DNA of 6,562 nucleotides from Chloroflexota bacterium (GTDB lineage Bacteria > Chloroflexota > Limnocylindria > Limnocylindrales > CSP1-4): contig JACDAV010000372.1 in the NCBI GenBank assembly GCA_013695255.1, forward strand, positions 1-6,562. The letters are read 5' to 3'. Numbering within the stretch: position 1 is the stretch's first letter; the number at the start of each line of letters is the position of its first letter. Below the pieces are notes generated by a model. The model was not told the origin of the DNA and searched no databases. It saw only the letters and a list, made by a program, of their open reading frames with translations. Made by a program: the position numbers and the translations under genes. Shown in pieces: positions 1-5,599 of this stretch.

Positions 1-625
1 GCCGGTCGGTGGGCGCCGGGCGGTCTTCCCCTGTCCGGAAGGGTCGGGTCGGGGGGGCGATCGGCGGCGCACCCGTCCCCGGCTCGCCGACCACGGCGGT
101 CGGCTCCGGGACCGCCATCGGAACGGCCATGGCAGCCGGCTGCGACGGCTCCGTCTCGGGGGCGCCGTCGAGGTCGGAGCGCGGGAAGAGGGTCGTCGAG
201 CTCGGCACGCCCGGACGCGAGCTCACCAGGGTCGCCTCCAGGGTGCGCGTCTCCGGCCGGCCGCGAACGACGACGACATGGTCGGCGCCAGTGGCGATCC
301 CAAGGTCCGCGACGATGGCCTCGACGATCGCGTCCGGGGAGACAGACCGGGACAGGCCCTGGAGGATCCGGGCCACACCCTCTGCCTCCGCCCGCCTGCC
401 CGTGGCCAGGCGGAGGAGCATCCGGCGGTGGATGATCGCCGCAACCGCCACCGCCCCGATGAGCGCGACGATCGCCAGGTCGAGCGGCCCCGCGCCGTCG
501 GCCACGATCCGCCCGACCACCACGGCGGTCAGGACGACGACACAACCGGCGAACAGCCACCACGAGCGCCGGAGGTGTCGCTCCTCCGGATCGCTGCCGC
601 GCGGAGGATCGAGGGGTTCGCTCAC
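1..625 (-). CDS. Membrane-anchored GAF-like sensor protein, N-terminal part (cut by left edge)
   Basis: An uninterrupted minus-strand frame of 208 codons runs from GTG at 625 off the left edge. It was found by reading the complement. The protein starts MSEPLDPPRG, then has two hydrophobic helices (about residues 22-43 and 48-66) separated by a short loop, followed by a basic stretch HRRMLLRLATGRR. Residues 78-152 resemble the first half of a GAF sensory domain: a helix around VARILQGLSRSVSPDAIVEA, then strands around GADHVVVVRGRPETRTLEA. A Pro/Ala/Thr-rich low-complexity stretch (about 155-208) interrupts or follows it. Such architectures usually sit upstream of an output domain (histidine kinase, GGDEF, cyclase or LuxR), which would lie outside the window, so the output is unknown. 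The start is uncertain: no strong ribosome-binding site precedes GTG 625, and the frame stays open upstream for at least 90 bases without an ATG. That this is a real gene is supported by its coherent membrane topology and domain-like pattern, which the opposite-strand frames lack. Confidence 0.72.
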   Translation of the reverse strand, partial: MSEPLDPPRGSDPEERHLRRSWWLFAGCVVVLTAVVVGRIVADGAGPLDLAIVALIGAVAVAAIIHRRMLLRLATGRRAEAEGVARILQGLSRSVSPDAIVEAIVADLGIATGADHVVVVRGRPETRTLEATLVSSRPGVPSSTTLFPRSDLDGAPETEPSQPAAMAVPMAVPEPTAVVGEPGTGAPPIAPPTRPFRTGEDRPAPTDR

Positions 626-670
626 GTCTGGGCAGAGGATGCGCTCAGCCGGCTCGTGCCGTCCACCGCG

Positions 671-708
671 ACCGATGGTACCTCCGGCGGATAACCGTGG
701 TACTTCCG
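671..708. repeat. Pair of operator-like direct repeats in the divergent intergenic region
   Basis: ACCGATGGTACCTCCG at 671-686 and ACCGTGGTACTTCCG at 694-708 are near-identical apart from one inserted base and one substitution. Their GGTACnTCCG cores are exactly 22 bp apart, about two helical turns, so a dimer or two dimers could bind the same DNA face. The second copy also forms GTAC-TTCC-GTAC (700-711). The pair lies 46-83 bp upstream of the minus-strand GAF gene and about 75 bp upstream of the plus-strand promoter. The local AT content is higher than in the surroundings. This placement suits a regulator of the minus-strand gene, of both genes, or a promoter element. No regulator is identified. 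Confidence 0.4.
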
Positions 709-781
709 TACTACTCCCATCCTGACGACGCACCCTGCTCTGCACCTGTCGGCCGTCGCGGGGCCGATTGGCCGGGTTCCG

Positions 782-811
782 TTGACCCCTCTGCGGAGCC
801 GGGACTACACT
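782..811 (+). promoter_or_regulatory. SigA/sigma70-type promoter of the MgtE-like/NRAMP operon
   Basis: TTGACC at 782-787 matches the -35 consensus at five of six positions. TACACT at 806-811 matches the -10 consensus TATAAT at four of six, including the key T1, A2 and T6. The spacer is 18 bp. In a ~70% GC background this pairing is unlikely by chance. Transcription is predicted to start around 817-819, which would leave an unusually long leader of about 210 nt before the ATG at 1032. The promoter faces the metal-transport operon and no other plus-strand gene lies between. Confidence 0.55.
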
Positions 812-814
812 CCG

Positions 815-1031
815 CCGGCCACGACCTCGCGGTTGCTCGCCGGGTCAGGGGCCGCTCACGGACCAGCCTTCGGAGGACCCACGCCCGTCGTGGACACCGG
901 ACCCAGGACTCCCGGCGCCGGCAGCGGCGTCACAGCTCCCCTCCGCCCCGCCCTGCAGCGGTGACCCGCCCTCCCCGGTAGCCCGGGGCCCGGCATCCGC
1001 GGCGGGACGACCCGCCCGCGAGGTGCCATCG
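815..1031 (+). promoter_or_regulatory. Long structured 5' leader of the metal-transport operon; candidate RNA regulator
   Basis: Several complementary segments can be seen. CCACGAC at 819-825 pairs with GTCGTGG at 887-893, extendable across a 3-nt bulge by CCGG 815-818 with CCGG 897-900. Nested inside, GGGTC at 842-846 pairs with GACCC at 876-880. A second GACCC at 900-904 could compete for the same strand. GTCAC 929-933 pairs with GTGAC 961-965. A 9-bp hairpin sits at 998-1020. The outer helix begins almost exactly at the predicted transcription start. Mg2+ transporter genes, including NRMT genes in clostridia, are often preceded by the M-box riboswitch, and Mn2+ transporters by yybP-ykoY. 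I could not find the conserved core of either. The leader may be a different metal-responsive RNA, a protein-bound leader, or simply GC-rich sequence that folds by chance. Confidence 0.35.
998..1020 (+). other. Hairpin abutting the ribosome-binding site of the MgtE-like gene
   Basis: CGCGGCGGG (998-1006), loop ACGA and CCCGCCCGCG (1011-1020) form nine base pairs with one bulged C at 1017. The Shine-Dalgarno AGGTG starts at the very next base (1021-1025), six bases before ATG 1032. A hairpin stacked against the ribosome site can tune initiation or be the expression platform of the leader. There is no U-tract, so it does not look like an intrinsic terminator. Confidence 0.45.
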
Positions 1032-2291
1032 ATGCTCTACCTGAGCCAGGCGATCGGCCGGCCAGTGCGTGACGGCAGCAGCGAGCCGCTCGGCAAGGTC
1101 GCGGACCTGATCGTGGCCGTCGGCGATCGCTACCCGCCCGTCACCGGGCTCGTGGTGGCCACGGGCCGGCGCCGGATCTTCCTGCCGTGGTCCGGCGTGG
1201 ACCGACTCGATGCAGACGGGGCGCGGCTCCGGACGAGGACGATCGACATCGGGCGGTTCCAGCAGCGTCCCGAGGAGATCCTCCTCCGCCAGGACCTCAT
1301 GGACAAGCAGATCGTCGACATCGACGGTCACAAGGTCGTGCGGGTCAACGATCTGCGCTTCGACGAGATCGAGGGGCGACTGCGGCTCGTGGCGGTCGAC
1401 GTCGGCGCGGCCGGGCTGCTCAGGCGGATGGGCATGGAGGGTGCCTACCGGATCGTCGCCCGCAACCTGAACCTGCCGCTGCCGGAGCGGTACATCGACT
1501 GGGAGGACGTCGACCCGGTCGAGACCTCGATCGCCTCGATCAAGCTGCGCGTCCCGCACGCCGGGCTCGCCGAGCTACACCCCGCCGATCTGGCCTCGAT
1601 CATCGACCAGCTCGCGCCGCGCGACCGAGCGGGCGTGCTCGCCTCGCTCGACGACGAGCAGGCGGCCGACGCCATCGAGGAGATGGAGCCGGACACCCAG
1701 GTCGAGGTGCTTGAGGACCTCGAGCCGGAGCGCGCGGCGGATATCCTCGAGGAGATGTCCCCGGACGACGCCGCGGACCTCGTCGCGGACCTTTCCGACG
1801 AGGCGCGCGAGGAGATCCTCGCCCTGATGGAGCGCGACGAGGCGGCGGAGGTCCAGGAGCTGCTCGGCTACCCGGAGGACTCGGCCGGCGGGATCATGAC
1901 CACCGAGTTCGTGGCCGTGCCGGCCAGCCTCACGGCCGGCCAGACGATCGACCGGCTGCGGGAGCTGGAGCCCAACGCCGAGACGATCTACTACGTGTAC
2001 GTCGTCGACGCCGACGACCGACTGGTGGGCGTGCTCTCGCTCCGCGACCTGATCGTCGCCCGACCGGAGACCCTGATCGCCGGGGTGATGATCCCGGAGC
2101 CAGTGGCGGTCGGAGTGCTCGCCGATCAGGACGAGGTCGCGCAGGTGGTCGCGCGCTACAACCTGCTGGCCGTCCCGGTCGTCGACCTGGACGGCCGGCT
2201 GGCGGGCATCGTGACCGTCGACGACGCGATGGACGCGATCCTCCCGACGGCCTGGAAGAAGCGCCTGCCCCGCCTGTTCGCGCGGAGCTGA
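1032..2291 (+). CDS. Soluble PRC-barrel / MgtE N-domain / CBS-pair protein without the MgtE channel
   Basis: The 419-residue product carries the cytosolic sensory part of the MgtE Mg2+ channel but no transmembrane segment. By order: a PRC-barrel-like repeat (about 1-75), a second PRC-like repeat (about 88-155, LMDKQIVDIDGHKVVRVNDL), an MgtE N-domain of short acidic helical repeats (about 178-280, HPADLASIIDQL and later DDAADLVADL), the diagnostic linker YPEDSAGGIMTTEFVAV (280-296), then two CBS motifs (about 285-345 and 350-405), the second ending NLLAVPVVDLDGRLAGIVTVDD. In MgtE this acidic N-CBS unit binds Mg2+ and closes the pore when the metal is plentiful. Here the chain stops soon after CBS2 with a basic tail (KKRLPRLFARS). 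ATG 1032 is chosen because AGGTG at 1021-1025 is well spaced for it; GTG 1023 would overlap that site. The NRAMP-type transporter begins 8 bases after the stop, so the protein is inferred to sense Mg2+ for that partner. Domain calls are firm; the partnership is inference. Confidence 0.9.
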   Translation: MLYLSQAIGRPVRDGSSEPLGKVADLIVAVGDRYPPVTGLVVATGRRRIFLPWSGVDRLDADGARLRTRTIDIGRFQQRPEEILLRQDLMDKQIVDIDGHKVVRVNDLRFDEIEGRLRLVAVDVGAAGLLRRMGMEGAYRIVARNLNLPLPERYIDWEDVDPVETSIASIKLRVPHAGLAELHPADLASIIDQLAPRDRAGVLASLDDEQAADAIEEMEPDTQVEVLEDLEPERAADILEEMSPDDAADLVADLSDEAREEILALMERDEAAEVQELLGYPEDSAGGIMTTEFVAVPASLTAGQTIDRLRELEPNAETIYYVYVVDADDRLVGVLSLRDLIVARPETLIAGVMIPEPVAVGVLADQDEVAQVVARYNLLAVPVVDLDGRLAGIVTVDDAMDAILPTAWKKRLPRLFARS

Positions 2292-2299
2292 CCGGTACC

Positions 2300-3694
2300 G
2301 TGCCGGGCGTGCCGCCCGCCTCCGATCTCGCCGCGGACGCCCCGGAGCCCGCCCGCCGACGTCCCGCCCCGCCCCCGCCGCCCGGGCTTCGGCAGCGGCT
2401 GGCAGACCGGTTCGAGTCGCGCGAGTTCCTGCGCCTGCGCGGACGGTTCCGCGGCCGGCGCGGCGTGCTGGCTTTCCTGGCCGTCATGGGCCCGGGCCTC
2501 ATCGCCGGGATCGCCGGCAATGACGCCGGCGGGATCACGACCTACAGCGTGGTCGGCGCGAACACCGGGCTCCGGCTGCTGTGGCTCTTTCCGATCACGA
2601 TCGTCATCCTGGCCATCGTCCAGGAGATGGCGGCGCGGCTTGGGGTCGTCACCGGGCAGGGGCTGTCCGACCTGATCCGCGACCGCTTCGGCGTCCGCTG
2701 GACCGCCTTCGCGATGCTCGTCCTGCTGGTGGCGAACCTGGCCAACACGGTCGCGGAGTTCTCCGGCGCGGCCGCCGCGCTCGAGATCTTCGGCGTCCCG
2801 CGCTGGGTCACGGTGCCGATCGTGGCGGTCGCGATCTGGGCGCTCGTCATCTACGCCAGCTACCGGACCGTCGAGCGGGTCTTCCTGTCGGTCATGGTCG
2901 TCTTCCTCGCCTACATCGTCTCGGCGTTCCTCGCCGGGCCCGACTGGGGCGAGGTCGGGCGGGCGTTCGTGACCCCCTCGCTGGACCTCTCCCCTGCCAT
3001 CCTCCTCACGATGGTGGCGCTGGTCGGGACGACGATCACGCCGTACATGCAGTTCTACCTGCAGAGCGCGGTGGCCGAGAAGGGGATCGACGAGGAGGAG
3101 CTCCGGCTCGAGCAGGCGGACGCGATCGGCGGCGCGATCTGGACCAACGTGGTCGCCGTGTTCATCGTCGTCGCGACCGCGACGACGATCTTCGCGGTCG
3201 GGGGCGAGATCGCAACGGCGTCCGACGCCGCCCGGGCGCTCGGCCCGGTGGCCGGCAACCTCTCCACGGCGCTGTTCGCGATCGGCCTCTTCGGGGCCTC
3301 GGTGCTCGCGGCGACGATCATGCCGCTCTCCACCGCCTTCGTGATCTGCGAGGCGTTCGGCTGGGAATCCGGCGTGGACAAGCGGTTCCGCGATGCCCGG
3401 TCGTTCTTCGTCATCTACACCGGTGTGCTGGGCCTCGGCGCGCTCGTCGTCCTCATCCCGGGCCTCGACCTCATCGGCATGATCGTCGCATCGCAGAACC
3501 TCCAGGGCCTCCTCCTGCCGATCGTGCTCGTGTTCATGGTCCTCCTGGTCAACGACGAGCGGCTGATGGGCCGCCACCGCAACGGACGGCTGGCCAACGT
3601 GCTGGCCTGGGGCGCCGTGGGGCTGGTCGTCGTCCTCGATGCGGTGCTGCTCGGGGCGACGGCGCTCGAGCTGTTGGGGATCAGGATCGTCTGA
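2300..3694 (+). CDS. NRAMP-superfamily divalent metal transporter, predicted Mg2+-type (NRMT-like)
   Basis: The 464-residue polytopic membrane protein has a Pro/Arg-rich cytoplasmic N-terminus (1-55) and about eleven hydrophobic helices. Helix 1 (GPGLIAGIAGNDAGG) aligns with the NRAMP signature GPGFIAxIxxxDPGN, but the metal site reads DAGG (75-78) instead of DPGN. Helix 6 (LVGTTITPYMQFYLQSA) carries TPY (247-249) where NRAMPs have MPH, so the transition-metal-selecting methionine is replaced by threonine. The segment QEMAARLGVVTGQGLSDLI after helix 2 is typical of the superfamily. Loss of the Asn and Met ligands with retention of Asp75 is the kind of change known in Nramp-related Mg2+ transporters (NRMT, described in Clostridium acetobutylicum and Eggerthella lenta), which take up Mg2+ rather than Mn2+/Fe2+. 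Mg2+ as substrate is therefore inferred, and supported by the MgtE-like gene 8 bp upstream. GTG 2300 is the likely start, with GGAG at 2284-2287 inside the preceding gene; GTG 2309 is an alternative. Confidence 0.9.
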   Translation: MPGVPPASDLAADAPEPARRRPAPPPPPGLRQRLADRFESREFLRLRGRFRGRRGVLAFLAVMGPGLIAGIAGNDAGGITTYSVVGANTGLRLLWLFPITIVILAIVQEMAARLGVVTGQGLSDLIRDRFGVRWTAFAMLVLLVANLANTVAEFSGAAAALEIFGVPRWVTVPIVAVAIWALVIYASYRTVERVFLSVMVVFLAYIVSAFLAGPDWGEVGRAFVTPSLDLSPAILLTMVALVGTTITPYMQFYLQSAVAEKGIDEEELRLEQADAIGGAIWTNVVAVFIVVATATTIFAVGGEIATASDAARALGPVAGNLSTALFAIGLFGASVLAATIMPLSTAFVICEAFGWESGVDKRFRDARSFFVIYTGVLGLGALVVLIPGLDLIGMIVASQNLQGLLLPIVLVFMVLLVNDERLMGRHRNGRLANVLAWGAVGLVVVLDAVLLGATALELLGIRIV

Positions 3695-3742
3695 GGCGTG
3701 GGTGCGGGGCGCAGCCTTCGTCCGCATGCGGCGCCATCCGCC

Positions 3743-3805
3743 GCGTTCGCTGCGCGGTGCATCGCGTTCGCTGCTCGCTACGTCGCGTTCGGTGCCCGGT
3801 CGCGC
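3743..3805. repeat. 21-bp tandem repeat, three diverged copies
   Basis: Copies start at 3743, 3764 and 3785, exactly 21 bp apart. All begin GCGTTCG, and copies 1 and 2 share GCGTTCGCTGC. By hand count copies 1 and 2 agree at 17 of 21 positions and copies 1 and 3 at 15 of 21. A more degraded unit may precede them at 3722-3742. The period equals both two DNA turns and seven codons. No unique spacers separate the copies. Confidence 0.75.
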
Positions 3806-4013
3806 CGCCGCGGCCCAGGTCGCCTTGACTTCTGCATCACCTACGCACCTGGCTCGTGGTATCGCGCGTCACGCGCCCCGGAGTCGGCATCGGTAGCCGC
3901 GAACGGGTACCGAGCGCCGTGATTCTGCCCAGCGGGCTCGGGTGGGGCGCTAACACGCACCCGGCTCGTAGATGACCCAGGGGGCTCAGCCGGAGCGCAG
4001 CGGCGCGGCGAGG

Positions 4014-4055
4014 GGCGGCCTCGCGCGGAGCGGCGGCCTCGCGCGGAGCGGCGGC
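4014..4055. repeat. 18-bp tandem repeat, two perfect copies and a partial third
   Basis: GGCGGCCTCGCGCGGAGC occurs at 4014-4031 and identically at 4032-4049, followed by the first six bases of a third copy (4050-4055). It lies 17 bp beyond the stop codon of the MBL-rhodanese gene. Perfect identity suggests recent duplication or slippage. It is downstream of both flanking genes. Confidence 0.85.
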
Positions 4056-4071
4056 TCTTCGAAGCTCTCGA

Positions 4072-5517
4072 TCAGTGCGCGTGTGGCTCGGCGGGGACGG
4101 GCGAGGGCTCGAGCGCCGCGGTGCCGTCCCGGGCGACCGGGTAGCCTGCGGCCTCCCAGCCGGGCACGCCGGACGCGAGCGCCGAGACGCGCTCGAAGCC
4201 CGCCATCCGCAGCAGCGAGGCGGCGATGCTGGCCCGGAAGCCGGAGGCGCAGATCGTGGCGATCGGTCGATCGCGCGGCATCTCCGCGACCCGTTCCGGC
4301 ACGTCGGCCGCCAGCAGATGCCGCGACCCGGGAACATGTCCGGCCGCATATTCGGTCGCCTGGCGGACGTCGAGGACGAACGGCGCGTCCGGGCCGCCCG
4401 TGCCGAGCTGCCGCGCCAGCTCGTCCACTGTCATCCGGCCCGTCGTCTCGACCGCGCCGCCGACCGCGCGCCACGCCTCCAGGCCCCCGTCGAGCACGCC
4501 GAGCAGCGAGCGCTCGGACCCGATGCGGACCACCTGCCGGATCAGCTCGTCCCACCGGCCAGGGTCCTCGAGGAGCAGCACGACCGGCCGATCGGGCGCG
4601 ACGACCCAGCCGAGCCACGTGCCGAACGAGAGGTCGGCCGGGATCGAGAGCGAGCCCGGGATGTGGCCCTCCGCGTGAGCGGCCGCCGGTCGTGCATCGA
4701 CCACGAGGGCGCCCGCCTCGACCGCCCCGCGGACCTCGCCGGCCGGCATCGCCCGGAGCTCCGGCAATCCTCCCAGCAGCGGCGGGCCGGCCTGGTTGAG
4801 CGGGCGCATCCGTGCGAAGTAGCGCGGGAACGCCGGCTGCCCGGTCAGCAGCGCCCGCGCGAACGCCTCTGGCTCGTCGTGGCGAAGCATCTGGTTGTAG
4901 CGGCGCTCGAACCCGAGCGTCGTCGACGGCGTCGAGGCGATCCCGGTCGAGCACAGCGAGCCCGCCCCGTGGGTCGGGAGGACGGTCACGAAGTCCTCGT
5001 GGCGGAGGATCACGTCGTGGAGGGAGCGGAACTGGTCCCGCGCGTACGGCAGCGCGTTGTCCACGCCCAGGAGGTCCGTCCGCCCGACCGCGCCCACCAG
5101 CAACGACCCGCCCGTCAGCAGCACGACCGGCTCGTCCGCGCGCGAGCGGTCGGCGACGGCGTAGCTGACGTGCTCGGGCGTGTGGCCGGGGGTGTCGAGC
5201 GCGGTGAACCGCAGGCTGCCGACCTCGAACCCGTCGCCATGCCGGAGCGGCCGGTGGTCGTGAGCAAGCTGCGCGCCGGCGCCGATGAGATGCGCCGCGC
5301 CGGTCCTGGCCGCCAGCTCCCGCCCGCCCGAGACGTAGTCGTTGTGGAGATGCGTCTCGACGACGTGGGTGATCGCCCTGCCGTCCTCGGCCGCCGCCGC
5401 GAGGTAGACGTCGATGTCGCGCCGCGGGTCGACGACGGCCGCGACGCCCGCCGCATCGTCGGCGAGGAGCGTGGACAGGTGGCCGAGCCCGTCGACCACG
5501 AACTGGCGGATCCGCAC
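4072..5517 (-). CDS. MBL-fold (persulfide dioxygenase-like) protein with two rhodanese domains
   Basis: The 481-residue cytosolic protein has an N-terminal metallo-beta-lactamase fold (about 1-240) and two rhodanese domains (about 252-357 and 362-463), the layout of CstB-type fusions that oxidise persulfides and move sulfane sulfur in sulfide detoxification. Visible MBL motifs are THLHND (55-60), TPGHTPEH (109-116) and LPTHGAGSLCS (180-190). Rhodanese 1 lacks an active-site Cys: its loop reads LLLEDPGR. Rhodanese 2 has CASGFR with Cys423, a CxxGxR-type persulfide-forming loop, so only this one should be active. Two MBL positions are unusual: the HxHxDH motif ends in Tyr61, and the usual TGD Asp (an iron ligand in ETHE1-type enzymes) is Gly137 in LLTGGSLLVG. 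A true dioxygenase activity is therefore uncertain. GTG 5517 is the first start after an in-frame TAG three codons upstream, so the 5' end is well fixed. It reads in the same direction as fabG but 82 bp away, likely with its own promoter. Confidence 0.9.
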   Translation of the reverse strand: MRIRQFVVDGLGHLSTLLADDAAGVAAVVDPRRDIDVYLAAAAEDGRAITHVVETHLHNDYVSGGRELAARTGAAHLIGAGAQLAHDHRPLRHGDGFEVGSLRFTALDTPGHTPEHVSYAVADRSRADEPVVLLTGGSLLVGAVGRTDLLGVDNALPYARDQFRSLHDVILRHEDFVTVLPTHGAGSLCSTGIASTPSTTLGFERRYNQMLRHDEPEAFARALLTGQPAFPRYFARMRPLNQAGPPLLGGLPELRAMPAGEVRGAVEAGALVVDARPAAAHAEGHIPGSLSIPADLSFGTWLGWVVAPDRPVVLLLEDPGRWDELIRQVVRIGSERSLLGVLDGGLEAWRAVGGAVETTGRMTVDELARQLGTGGPDAPFVLDVRQATEYAAGHVPGSRHLLAADVPERVAEMPRDRPIATICASGFRASIAASLLRMAGFERVSALASGVPGWEAAGYPVARDGTAALEPSPVPAEPHAH

Positions 5518-5529
5518 GCCGCGAGACTA
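5518..5529 (-). promoter_or_regulatory. Leaderless-type -10 element for the MBL-rhodanese gene
   Basis: On the minus strand TAGTCT (plus 5524-5529) fits the TAnnnT -10 pattern and ends exactly six bases before GTG 5517. If transcription begins at that G, the hexamer occupies -12 to -7. There is no Shine-Dalgarno sequence in front of the GTG. Both facts fit a leaderless mRNA, common in high-GC bacteria. No recognisable -35 lies at the expected distance. Confidence 0.4.
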
Positions 5530-5565
5530 GCACCGGGCATGGGCGCCGGGCCACCGCCGAGCGCC

Positions 5566-5586
5566 CCGCGGCTCTGACCGCCGCGG
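5566..5586 (-). terminator. GC hairpin between fabG and the MBL-rhodanese gene, possible weak terminator
   Basis: CCGCGGC (5566-5572) and GCCGCGG (5580-5586) form a perfect 7-bp stem with a 7-nt loop, starting 13 bases after the fabG stop in the minus-strand direction. No U-tract follows, so it may be a weak or factor-assisted terminator or a 3'-end-stabilising stem. A competing stem, GGGCGC (5541-5546) with GCGCCC (5561-5566), overlaps it. Confidence 0.35.
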
Positions 5587-5599
5587 CTCCGCGCTCGCC

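Larger units (their letters stand above)
3695..4071. other. Convergent intergenic region without a credible gene
   Basis: This stretch separates the 3' ends of the NRAMP-type gene and the minus-strand MBL-rhodanese gene. I see no tRNA, known small RNA or domain-bearing frame. It holds a perfect palindrome CCGCATGCGG (3722-3731), a 21-bp tandem repeat (3743-3805), an odd palindrome GCGCGT-C-ACGCGC (3864-3876), a weak stem CGGGTG/CACCCG (3939-3944 with 3958-3963) and an 18-bp tandem repeat (4014-4055). None of the stems is followed by a U-tract on either strand, so termination here is probably factor-dependent or uses GC-rich hairpins. Short open frames across it are low-complexity (Arg/Ala/Ser/Gly) products of the repeats. 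Confidence 0.6.

Noticed and set aside
9..725. Plus-strand open frames over 1-725
   Set aside because: Products are Arg/Ser/Thr/Pro-rich and domain-free. They are the complement of the minus-strand membrane/GAF gene, whose translation has coherent helices and domain pattern.
1023..1031. GTG 1023 as start of the MgtE-like gene
   Set aside because: It would overlap AGGTG (1021-1025), which is correctly spaced for ATG 1032. The difference is only three residues.
815..1031. M-box or yybP-ykoY riboswitch
   Set aside because: I could not find the conserved core segments of either class by eye. A covariance-model search would be decisive.
930..1559. 209-residue minus-strand frame
   Set aside because: Very hydrophilic, Asp/His/Arg-rich product lying antisense to the MgtE-like gene and the leader; a GC-driven shadow.
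2156..3727. 523-residue minus-strand frame
   Set aside because: Antisense to the NRAMP-type gene. The hydrophilic Glu/Asp/His/Arg product is what the complement of hydrophobic codons gives.
3698..3922. Small plus-strand proteins over the 21-bp repeat
   Set aside because: No ribosome site, low-complexity repeat-derived composition and no recognisable domain.
3939..3963. Intrinsic terminator after the NRAMP-type gene
   Set aside because: Only a 6-bp stem with a 13-nt loop and no U-tract on either strand; too weak to call.
3743..4055. CRISPR array
   Set aside because: The repeats are tandem without unique spacers, too few and too short, and no cas gene is present.
4075..5577. 500-residue plus-strand frame and the overlapping 522-residue minus-strand frame
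   Set aside because: Both overlap the MBL-rhodanese gene in other frames, are Arg/Gly/Ala/Pro-biased and show no domain motif.
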